Assembly (NCBI GenBank): GCA_016764015.1
Contig: JAESSR010000183.1
Coordinates: forward strand, 1-15,742
Direction: 5' to 3'
DNA: 15,742 nucleotides
From: Phycisphaerales bacterium
GTDB lineage: Bacteria > Planctomycetota > Phycisphaerae > Phycisphaerales > UBA1924
Under the pieces are notes generated by a model. That model was not told the DNA's origin and did no database searches. It saw only the letters and a program-made list of their open reading frames with translations. Both the position numbers and the translations under genes were made by a program. Positions 1 through 6,862 of this stretch are shown one piece after another; positions within the stretch are counted from its first letter, which is position 1; the number at the start of each line of letters is the position of its first letter.

Positions 1-624
1 AAAGGCCTCAGTCAAAAACGAATGATCTACGCCATCACCGTTCGCATCACAGCACACAAACATCGATCCATCGCTGCTCGGCGGATTCCACGCGTCGGGT
101 TCAATCGGGAATGGTATCACACAGCCCGCATCATCCTCACTTGGCTTCTGCGTGTACACCGTCGCATCGCATACCCGTCGCGCGGCCTGTCCCGTCGCCG
201 ACGCATGCAACGCTCGATCAACCACGACCGAAACAATCGGCGTTTGAACAACACCCGATCGACGAAGCGCCCCAAGCCCAAGGGCACAACTCGGCACATC
301 AACGCATTCAATCACATCGCAATGACCCGTTTGACCCGTTTGACCCGTTTGGCCGATGCGGGCAAGCTCAACCACGCGCCCAATCGCCAACGCTGCAAAG
401 CCATGCTCACCAGCACCCTTGCGTGTATCTATCCGATGAACCGAGATCGACCCGGCATGCGATCTCCAAGGCTCATACGCCGAGTTCGCGCTACAGAGAA
501 CACGCACCCGATGCCCGCGCTTTGCATACGCAATCGCAAGAGCCCCGGTACACAACCCATCGGGCGTGCACATCTCAGGCGAGTTGGCACACACGAGCAC
601 AATACTTTGTGGACGACTCAGCAC
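1..624 (-). CDS. GT4-like glycosyltransferase, partial (3' end beyond left edge)
   Basis: The frame is open from a GTG at 622-624 to the window edge (208 codons, no stop). The start is supported by a strong Shine-Dalgarno sequence, GAGGAGGGG at 630-638, with AGGAGG 7 nt from the GTG; the gene overlaps the end of the upstream glycosyltransferase by 7 nt, so it is probably the next gene of that operon. The protein begins SIVLVCANSPE and has DVIECVDVPSCALG near residues 103-116, then VIPFPIEPDAW near 169-179. These line up by eye with the N-domain and linker of the neighbouring GT4 enzyme (DVAEFAECEGAGLA and VIPYATGALAAPP). Where that neighbour has the nucleotide-sugar phosphate-binding loop GRIEPRKG, this protein has CCDANGDG (191-198), lacking the usual Arg and Lys. 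It may be a diverged or inactive GT4 paralogue. Residues 91-100 are three GQT repeats plus G. Family is inferred from the paralogue comparison; the C-terminal half is not visible. Confidence 0.75.
   Translation of the reverse strand, partial: MLSRPQSIVLVCANSPEMCTPDGLCTGALAIAYAKRGHRVRVLCSANSAYEPWRSHAGSISVHRIDTRKGAGEHGFAALAIGRVVELARIGQTGQTGQTGHCDVIECVDVPSCALGLGALRRSGVVQTPIVSVVVDRALHASATGQAARRVCDATVYTQKPSEDDAGCVIPFPIEPDAWNPPSSDGSMFVCCDANGDGVDHSFLTEAF
324..350. repeat. Three tandem copies of a 9-bp repeat
   Basis: The unit GACCCGTTT occurs three times in perfect tandem. It lies in frame inside the left-edge GT4-like gene and encodes (on the minus strand) the repeated Gln-Thr-Gly tripeptide. The unit length is a multiple of three, so changes in copy number would keep the frame. 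Confidence 0.85.
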
Positions 625-1991
625 GATATCCCCTCCTCATGCTCCTCATGCCCTTCGCGCTCTACCCATCGCCGAACACCAACATCAAGCGCAGGCAGAT
701 CAATCTCACTCGCACCAAATTCAACCACCCGCTCCAAGCCCACCCAAGCATCACGCAGCGCATCGGCATTCATTGTTCTGCGTTCTTTGCACGATTCAAT
801 CACGCTGCGAAAATGCTCTATCCGCAACCCAGCAACACGCGCCGGATCACACATATGCTCGATCCGCTCGCGAGCCTCTTGCCCACGCTGCGCCAATAAA
901 CCAGCCCCTTCATCGAGCAAAGCGCACATCTTCTCACACAACTCCAACTCATCACCCGAAGCAAAGGTCAATCCCGCCCGCGTCGTACCAATCATCTCAC
1001 GCATCCCGCCCGCATCACCAACCAATACCGCCCGAGCACTGGACATCGACTCGATACACACATTGGGAAAGTTCTCCCAGAGCGATGGAATCACACTCAG
1101 GTGCGCCCGGGCATATTGATCGCGCAAAGCCTCCGCTGAAAGCCGCCCAAGAAACTTCACCGAGCCCCGCGACTGTTCATCAAGCAACTCAGGCAGATAC
1201 GCCCGCATCGACCCACCATCGGGTGCCCCCGATGTATCGGCACCCGCCAAGAACAATCTCGCGGACGGATGACGCTTGATCACACCCGACCATGCCTTGA
1301 TTAACGATTCCACACCCTTGCGAGGCTCAATCCGACCCGCATAAATCACCCGAAGCCCACGATCCTCATCAGCCGGCACCGGCGGGGCAGCCAACGCCCC
1401 CGTCGCGTACGGGATCACCGTGGGTGCGACATCAAACCCATAGTGCTCATGCGTGCGATCCGCAATGAACTGTGATGGTGCCAAGATCGCATCCGCCAAT
1501 CGCATCGCCAGCCGCTCATTTTGAAAATAAGTCGCCAAAGATGCATCAAGCGTTCGTGACGAGAGCGATCGCAACGCAAAGAACTGTTCCGAAGGCGTAT
1601 GAAGCTGCACGATCGTCGGGATCCGATTCGATGGATCACGCATCATCATCGTCGCCAGCCCAGCCCCTTCACATTCCGCAAACTCGGCTACATCAATCTG
1701 CCCCGTCCGCCAAAGCTGCGCAACCTTCCGCCCGGCATTGATCGAAAACCGCGATGCCGCATTCGTCCACCCCCCGCGTCCAATACCCATTTGCACCCGG
1801 TGCACCGTGGTCAGCCCATCAACCTCAGTCCGAGCATGCGTCTTGTCGTACGCCTCGGTAATCACATGCACCCGCACGCCAGCGTGCGTAAGTGCAGGCA
1901 CAATCCACCGTGCATAAGTCCCAATCCCGCCTCCAAAGAAAGGCGGATACTCTCGGCTCACCAACGCAACACTCAAAGGCTTACCCTTCAT
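618..1991 (-). CDS. GT4-family glycosyltransferase
   Basis: A 457-residue GT-B fold enzyme that should transfer a sugar from a nucleotide-sugar donor in the cytoplasm. The N-domain has the glycine-rich acceptor-side loop FFGGGIGTYARW (18-29). The C-domain has VIYAGRIEPRKGVESL (215-230), whose Arg and Lys normally contact the donor diphosphate. It also has LWENFPNVCIESM (304-316), which carries the E-x7-E pair (E306, E314) typical of retaining GT4 enzymes. Residues from about 400 form an extra tail after the catalytic domain, ending in an acidic EGHEEHEEG stretch. The start ATG (1989-1991) overlaps the stop of the upstream CgeB-like gene as ATGA, and no strong Shine-Dalgarno sequence is seen, so translation is probably coupled. 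It sits in the middle of a three-gene overlapping operon with two other glycosyltransferase-like genes. The exact sugar and acceptor cannot be read from sequence. Confidence 0.93.
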   Translation of the reverse strand: MKGKPLSVALVSREYPPFFGGGIGTYARWIVPALTHAGVRVHVITEAYDKTHARTEVDGLTTVHRVQMGIGRGGWTNAASRFSINAGRKVAQLWRTGQIDVAEFAECEGAGLATMMMRDPSNRIPTIVQLHTPSEQFFALRSLSSRTLDASLATYFQNERLAMRLADAILAPSQFIADRTHEHYGFDVAPTVIPYATGALAAPPVPADEDRGLRVIYAGRIEPRKGVESLIKAWSGVIKRHPSARLFLAGADTSGAPDGGSMRAYLPELLDEQSRGSVKFLGRLSAEALRDQYARAHLSVIPSLWENFPNVCIESMSSARAVLVGDAGGMREMIGTTRAGLTFASGDELELCEKMCALLDEGAGLLAQRGQEARERIEHMCDPARVAGLRIEHFRSVIESCKERRTMNADALRDAWVGLERVVEFGASEIDLPALDVGVRRWVEREGHEEHEEGISC

Positions 1992-4039
1992 AGAGCCGAC
2001 CCGGCTACTGAATCTGCAGCTTGAGCCTGTTGAGAAACGCTCAGCCGATCTCCAACAAGACCCAACAGCCTCTTGGCAAACTGATCCATCGAAACCCGAG
2101 CACGAACACGACCAGCAACATTCTCAGATCGTTCTCTACGCCAAGCTCCATCGTTCACCGCTCGAAGTATCCGCTCCTCAAGATCAGCCTTCGTCGAAAA
2201 AGTTAGCTCCAGCGGATCCCCAAGCGTCTCAATCGGTCTCATCTGCCGCGGCGGAATCGGCGCGTCGTAATAGTTAAATCCATCCGCATTGAGAATATGA
2301 GCATATACGCTCAGTTCAACATCGCCGCAGGCATGCACATTGTCCGTGCCGAAGTCAGCATATACATGCTCGAATGCTTCATGGTCCCACCCGCCAGACT
2401 TTCGTTTAAGCCGCAATCGATAGGCAATCGCTCGCTCAAGCTGTGGATGATTCGCGATCACATACGCAGGATGCTTCCAGTCTACCAAACAAGCATCTGT
2501 TGGCAGTTTCAGGTTCATAAACTCATTGATCTGTATCCATTCCTGGATATACAACTCATTCCATGACCGTCTGCAAAGCACAAGCCCACCCGAGAGCATG
2601 CACTCAAACACGCGCTGATGCCCACACCCATTAACCGAAGCATGCAGATGCACCTTGGCAGCTTGATAGCACGCCCGAAGCTGGTCATCATGCGGTATCT
2701 CGCCCTTGGCATACTCACTGAGCGTCGGATGCTTCTCCCACCCCTTGCCATAGATTCGAAAATCTAGATCGTGCTCCTGCGCGATCTCGCTCGCCCATTC
2801 AAGCGTCTGGTGCCGAATAATCCGCTCAGCGAGCGGCTTGATGTACTGCGCGTTGAGCATCTCACCCAAGCTCGCATCACCCTCGCGACCAAGATTCGTG
2901 ACTAACGCATCGCGTGCACGGATCAACGGCTGATACCCAGGCTCATCGCACCACCGATCCATCGCATCCTCAACCATCTGTCGGCACCTGGCAAACGCCT
3001 CCTGCTGCGCCCCACCAGCAATCTGCGAGACAAACTCACGATGAAACAACTCAACAGTCTGCGATTGATGGCTCACATACGCAATATCACACGCGTACTT
3101 TTCACTCTCCGCATCGCTTACCTGCCCATCATGAAACTTTGTCTCCGACACAGGCACCGGGAACTCAAGCATTGCCTCTGCGTCAAAGTTCTGAATCATC
3201 TGGGCACCCGCATAGATATGCCCGGCCACAAAGTCCAATATCCCAGGTTTCGATTGCGTCGGCTGGTACAAATGCCCCATCGCATCCTGCACCCAGCACA
3301 CATGCGCCCACCCCTCGGGGAACAACTCGCTGTGCATCGCCCGCGGATAGTTAATCACCACAATCAAATCAGGATCAAACGCATCAATCGTCCCCAGCGT
3401 ATGGATCGCCGTCATGCCCGTATGCGAGCTCGGCTCCATCAGCGTCCGCGCATCATGCCCAATCGCATTGAACGACTCAACCAAATCCGTCGCCGAATGC
3501 CCCATAAAGCTCGAATGCCTCGTCGTCACCACCAGCACACGCGCCTTCTCCCCCGAAGCAATCGCCGAGAATCGCTCCTGCCAATGCCCAATCCCACGCT
3601 CATCCCATCGCTGGGCAAGCGTTGCTCGCAGATCATCAATCTTCTGTGCCTGCTCCTTCACCACCCCATCAAGCCCACTCGCTGCCCGTTGGGCAATCCC
3701 AACCGCTCGCTGCCCGCTCGCCACAATATGGCGAGGCAACCAGTAATCGAGCTGCCCCCGGCACGCATCAAGAAAATCGTCTACGCACCGCTCCCCACCA
3801 AATACCCGCACCCGTGATGCCCATTGCTCGCTCTGTATTTTCGTGCACGCATCAACAATCCCCTGATCCGACTCAAGCACATATATCGCCACACTAAACC
3901 CGGATTCATTCGCGGAATACTTCCCAAGCATCTCATCAACCAACTCCGGTCGATCAAGCCCGGCGACAACAATCCCATGCTTGTGATGAGCAGTCGATGC
4001 GTCCGCGTTATTCGATCCTTGCAGTTGACGATCAGCCAT
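1988..4039 (-). CDS. CgeB-like glycosyltransferase with an unassigned N-terminal domain
   Basis: This 683-residue protein has a C-terminal half resembling the CgeB / Glyco_trans_1_2 group of GT-B glycosyltransferases. A Rossmann-like start ARVLVVTTRHSSFMGHS lies near 166-182 and FDPDLIVVINYPRA near 221-234. The C-domain has DFRIYGKGWEKHP (426-438) and, around 471-486, GCGHQRVFECMLSGG, which matches the family's RvFE...sGG donor-site motif. Residues 20-105 form a separate alpha/beta-looking domain (VAIYVLESD, RVRVFGGERCVDDF) that I cannot assign; it weakly recalls the N-terminal part of Maf-type motility glycosyltransferases. The start ATG at 4037-4039 is first in the operon and has no clear Shine-Dalgarno sequence. 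A TGATAT sequence lies 9 nt upstream. The likely role is addition of sugars to a surface glycan or protein together with the two following genes and the divergent GT2. Confidence 0.85.
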   Translation of the reverse strand: MADRQLQGSNNADASTAHHKHGIVVAGLDRPELVDEMLGKYSANESGFSVAIYVLESDQGIVDACTKIQSEQWASRVRVFGGERCVDDFLDACRGQLDYWLPRHIVASGQRAVGIAQRAASGLDGVVKEQAQKIDDLRATLAQRWDERGIGHWQERFSAIASGEKARVLVVTTRHSSFMGHSATDLVESFNAIGHDARTLMEPSSHTGMTAIHTLGTIDAFDPDLIVVINYPRAMHSELFPEGWAHVCWVQDAMGHLYQPTQSKPGILDFVAGHIYAGAQMIQNFDAEAMLEFPVPVSETKFHDGQVSDAESEKYACDIAYVSHQSQTVELFHREFVSQIAGGAQQEAFARCRQMVEDAMDRWCDEPGYQPLIRARDALVTNLGREGDASLGEMLNAQYIKPLAERIIRHQTLEWASEIAQEHDLDFRIYGKGWEKHPTLSEYAKGEIPHDDQLRACYQAAKVHLHASVNGCGHQRVFECMLSGGLVLCRRSWNELYIQEWIQINEFMNLKLPTDACLVDWKHPAYVIANHPQLERAIAYRLRLKRKSGGWDHEAFEHVYADFGTDNVHACGDVELSVYAHILNADGFNYYDAPIPPRQMRPIETLGDPLELTFSTKADLEERILRAVNDGAWRRERSENVAGRVRARVSMDQFAKRLLGLVGDRLSVSQQAQAADSVAGSAL

Positions 4040-4067
4040 ACACCAAGGATATCAGACTTTGAATCGC

Positions 4068-4095
4068 TGGACACCCACCAACGCACCAATATAAT
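4068..4095 (+). promoter_or_regulatory. Sigma-70-type promoter for the GT2 gene
   Basis: TGGACA (4068-4073, five of six to TTGACA) is separated by 16 nt from a perfect TATAAT (4090-4095). The ATG of the GT2 gene is at 4104, only 8 nt after the -10 box, and there is no Shine-Dalgarno sequence. Transcription starting at the usual distance would therefore give a leaderless or almost leaderless mRNA. The promoter lies in the 64-nt divergent gap shared with the CgeB-like gene. Confidence 0.65.
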
Positions 4096-4103
4096 CCATA
4101 TAC

Positions 4104-5120
4104 ATGAAGCTCTCTGTGCTCATCCCAACATACGCAAGGCCCATCGCTATCAACCAGTGCCTCGCGCATCTTGCTGCGCAGGTTTGCACCCATCCATTCG
4201 AGATCATCATCGGACTCGACGGCCCTGCGCCAACCACACCCGATCCACTCATCCCAGATTCCATCTGCTTGATCACGACAATCCTGCGCCTCGATCACTC
4301 CGGGCTCATCGCTGTCCGTAAGAAGATGCTCGATCACGCCACCGGACAGCTCATCCTCTGGCTCAACGACGATTCCTACGCACACCCCAATCTCCTCCAA
4401 ACCCACATCGACCTCCATCTACAACAGACCCCATGCGTCATCGCAGGCGCAGCCCAGTGGAAACCAATCGCCCAATCAGACCACCCCAACCTCTTCGATC
4501 TCCTTGTCCAGCGCTCCGACCTGCTCTTCTTTCAACCCAAAGCAAATACAACCGAGCCATCGCCCACCAACTACCGCAACTGCTTCGGCTTAAACATGTC
4601 CTTCGACCGAAAACTCGCGGCCCGAGTCGGCAATCTCCCCACCCTCCCCGAAAGCTATGGCTACGAAGACATCGAACTCGCCTACCGCCTCAATCAAGCC
4701 GGTGCCCAAATCCTCCACGCCCCCAGCGCCATCGTCACCCACGACCATCGCTACCGACCTGTAGATGTCCACCGCCGAGAATACCTGCTCGGCAGATCCG
4801 CCTGGCACTTCGCCAACATCAACCCAGCCTTCGCCCATGACCTCTTCAAACGAGATATCACCGCTGCTTCATATCTCGACTACATTGCTCAATCTCTGAT
4901 CCACGAACGCCGCGATGCCCTCCGCATAGAACGCTCCTTCTTAGCACTTGCAGATCAACCCGCCAACTCAATCAACCCCGGAAACCAACCAATGCTCGAT
5001 CTGCTCGCACAGCACTGGGTGCCCCTCAAACGATACCTCTGGCGACAAGGGCTCCTTGATTCGTCTCGATCAATCAGTCCACGATGGTCACTTCTCCAAG
5101 ATTCACTCGCTGACCAATGA
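4104..5120 (+). CDS. GT2-family glycosyltransferase
   Basis: A 338-residue GT-A fold enzyme. It begins with the typical strand and loop SVLIPTYARP (4-13). It has ILWLNDDSYAHPN near 84-96, with the DD pair that normally binds the nucleotide-sugar metal ion. YGYEDIELAYRLNQAG (185-200) carries the ED pair expected for the catalytic base, followed by VTHDHRY (211-217). No membrane segment is visible, so it should act at the cytoplasmic face. The last 90 residues are helical and not assigned. The start ATG follows a TATAAT box directly and lacks a Shine-Dalgarno sequence. Its coding strand is very C-rich (29 C against 4 G in 4381-4440). Being divergent from three glycosyltransferase-like genes, it probably serves the same glycan; donor and acceptor are unknown. 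Confidence 0.9.
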   Translation: MKLSVLIPTYARPIAINQCLAHLAAQVCTHPFEIIIGLDGPAPTTPDPLIPDSICLITTILRLDHSGLIAVRKKMLDHATGQLILWLNDDSYAHPNLLQTHIDLHLQQTPCVIAGAAQWKPIAQSDHPNLFDLLVQRSDLLFFQPKANTTEPSPTNYRNCFGLNMSFDRKLAARVGNLPTLPESYGYEDIELAYRLNQAGAQILHAPSAIVTHDHRYRPVDVHRREYLLGRSAWHFANINPAFAHDLFKRDITAASYLDYIAQSLIHERRDALRIERSFLALADQPANSINPGNQPMLDLLAQHWVPLKRYLWRQGLLDSSRSISPRWSLLQDSLADQ

Positions 5121-5198
5121 TTAAGTCGAAGTAAGCCGCACCCTCAGCCCAAGAAACCGGTACCATCTTTGTACAGACCAGTACCCCGAGGACAAAAC

Positions 5199-6446
5199 AT
5201 GCCCCGATTTCTAAGCATCACCAAATCATTCCTTTTTGTAGCGGCATCATGCGCTCTCTTCGCAGCGCCCACAAACGCAGCCGACCCATACGCCCGCGTC
5301 ACCGAAAATCGCTCCGGGCAAGTGACGCTCGAAATGTGCGAACGCACCTTTAAACCAATCGAAGCCGATGGCCCACGCATCCACCTTATCTCCGTGATTC
5401 ACATCGCGGACAAATCTTTCTACGATGCCATGCAAACCCTGCTCGAGTCCTACGACTCCGTCCTCTTTGAAGGCGTCAAACCCGCCGGGCTCGATCCGAT
5501 CGATCCACAACTCGAAGACCAAGACAAAGCAAACGCCACCGCTGATCGCCTTGATCTACTCACCCAAATCGCAGCCCAATACACCAACCACACCGGGAGT
5601 CTCCCCGAATCATTCGATGACCTGCTCGCCTCCGACGATCCCCGCATCGTCGCCATCATCTCCTCCATCCAAACCGATGGCTGGGGGCAACCAATCGCCA
5701 TGAGCCATACAAGGTCAATGGACAACCCATCATCGTCCAACCAAATCACCTTCACCTCCAACGGTGCCGATTTTCTCCCCGCCGGCGAAGGCGTCAACGC
5801 CGACATCACCAAGTCCTGGACGCATGAACCAAACCGGTCAAAGAAAGCGGCACCCGAAGGCGTCCAAACTCAACTCGCAGATGCCCTCCATGTCGAGTTC
5901 CAACTCGATGCGATGGACATGACCGGCAAAGGCTGGATCAACGCCGATATTGATATCAACGAGCTCCAAGCCCAGCTCGCCGAGATGGGCGAAGACAACG
6001 CCATGATCCTCCAGCTCATCGAAGGCAACTCATTCCAAGCCAAGCTCATCGGGTTCGTGCTCAAGTTCGTCAAACGATCCCCAACCATGTCCTCGATGAT
6101 GAAGCTCGCCATGATGGACATGCTCGCACTCGTTGAAACAACCAACATGCTCTCTCAGTTTGAAGCCATCGAAAAGGTCATCCTCCTCGGGCGCAACGAC
6201 ATCGTCATCGAATACCTCAAAGCCGAGCTCGCCAACAACCCAGAAGCCAACGACATCGCCATCTTCTACGGCGCAGGACACATGCCCGGCATCGAGCACA
6301 CGATCCTCACCGAGATGGGCTACAAGTTTGAATCCAACACCTGGGCACAAGCCATGACCGTCAACACCAAAGACACCGGCTTATCCCAAGCCCAGGTCAA
6401 AATGATGCGAAACATGATCAAGAACTCCCTCGAAAACCAGTTCTAA
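5199..6446 (+). CDS. Exported TraB/GumN-like protein with an inserted GspG-like domain
   Basis: The ATG at 5199 is chosen over an in-frame TTG 30 nt upstream because a GAGG lies 7 nt before it and because the product then starts with a clean signal peptide (residues 1-27; cleavage expected near PTNA-ADP). The mature protein has the TraB/GumN opening IHLISVIHIADKSFYD (61-76, His68) and VLFEGVKP (88-95, Glu91), then the distal TraB part from about 220, including VILLGRND (327-334) and FYGAGHMPGIEH (356-367, His361). Between these, about 115-208 resembles the C-terminal globular domain of type II secretion pseudopilin GspG: GSLPESFDDLL, a DGWGQPI turn (160-166) and FTSNGADFLPAGEGVNADI (185-203), which mirrors the calcium-binding loop of GspG. 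TraB/GumN proteins have proposed metal-dependent protease-like folds, but the biochemical role here is unknown. No C-terminal membrane anchor is seen. The zinc-ribbon gene starts 8 nt downstream. Confidence 0.8.
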   Translation: MPRFLSITKSFLFVAASCALFAAPTNAADPYARVTENRSGQVTLEMCERTFKPIEADGPRIHLISVIHIADKSFYDAMQTLLESYDSVLFEGVKPAGLDPIDPQLEDQDKANATADRLDLLTQIAAQYTNHTGSLPESFDDLLASDDPRIVAIISSIQTDGWGQPIAMSHTRSMDNPSSSNQITFTSNGADFLPAGEGVNADITKSWTHEPNRSKKAAPEGVQTQLADALHVEFQLDAMDMTGKGWINADIDINELQAQLAEMGEDNAMILQLIEGNSFQAKLIGFVLKFVKRSPTMSSMMKLAMMDMLALVETTNMLSQFEAIEKVILLGRNDIVIEYLKAELANNPEANDIAIFYGAGHMPGIEHTILTEMGYKFESNTWAQAMTVNTKDTGLSQAQVKMMRNMIKNSLENQF

Positions 6447-6454
6447 AGCCCACT

Positions 6455-6856
6455 ATGAAGAAGCGAAAATATCTCAGCACACCATTGTGGCTGTTTCCAA
6501 TGATGGTCATCATTGTCGCGTTCATCGTTTCTGGTAGCTGGCTCAGCGAACAGCTTTTTCCAGCAGATCAGTTATTGCAGCGGAAAACTCAGATTGCCAT
6601 CACAGCGATCGGTTTGTTCGCAGAGTTCATGCTCATCGTGATTGTTTGGAGAAAAACACTCAAAGCCGAATCCCATTTTCGAGCTGGACGCATACTCTGC
6701 GTGTACTGCGGCTACACCCTCGAAATGAACACCTGGCCCCAGCAGTGCCCAGAATGTGGCAATCATCAAACCCGCGATGAATCTTTCGATTACTGGGAAA
6801 CACATTTTGATGTGAACAATGCGTTGAGCGAATCAGATCAGAATCCCAAGACATGA
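6455..6856 (+). CDS. Small two-TM protein with C-terminal zinc ribbon
   Basis: The product is 133 residues. A basic N-terminus (KKRK) is followed by two hydrophobic helices near 11-32 and 46-66, then a four-cysteine zinc ribbon, CVYCGYTL (82-89) and CPECG (98-102), with ligands Cys82, Cys85, Cys98 and Cys101. This ribbon style is frequent in small planctomycete membrane proteins; function is unknown. Both tails are expected on the cytoplasmic side. It lies 8 nt after the TraB-like gene with no clear Shine-Dalgarno sequence, so it may be translated by coupling, and it converges on the permease gene with a 6-nt gap and no terminator visible. Its base composition differs from its neighbours: 15 C and 13 G in 6541-6600, without the C excess seen elsewhere on this strand. 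Confidence 0.8.
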   Translation: MKKRKYLSTPLWLFPMMVIIVAFIVSGSWLSEQLFPADQLLQRKTQIAITAIGLFAEFMLIVIVWRKTLKAESHFRAGRILCVYCGYTLEMNTWPQQCPECGNHQTRDESFDYWETHFDVNNALSESDQNPKT

Positions 6857-6862
6857 ACCCGA

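Noticed and set aside
193..220. EF-hand reading of DANGDG in the left-edge protein
   Set aside because: That sequence is at the far left of the minus-strand gene (codons 193-198, near nt 31-48) and lacks the residues at loop positions 9 and 12; it aligns better with the GT4 GR-x-KG loop.
22..1119. Long plus-strand open frames over 1-1300 (22-1119, 111-899, 566-1279)
   Set aside because: They are antisense to two glycosyltransferase-type genes with clear motifs and are Arg/Pro/His-rich, as expected from the C-rich plus strand.
1994..2006. Short dyad AGCCG-n3-CGGCT near the GT4 start
   Set aside because: It lies in coding sequence at the end of the CgeB-like gene with no T-run, so chance is the simplest explanation.
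3041..3817. Plus-strand 258-codon frame antisense to the CgeB-like gene
   Set aside because: Basic, low-complexity translation with no motif; the opposite strand carries a recognisable enzyme.
5169..5198. TTG start ten codons before the TraB-like ATG
   Set aside because: It would place ten residues before the signal peptide; the ATG has a GAGG at proper distance.
5121..5198. Terminator or promoter in the gap between the GT2 and TraB-like genes
   Set aside because: GGTAC and GTACC arms exist but with a loop over 20 nt, and no convincing -35/-10 pair is seen.
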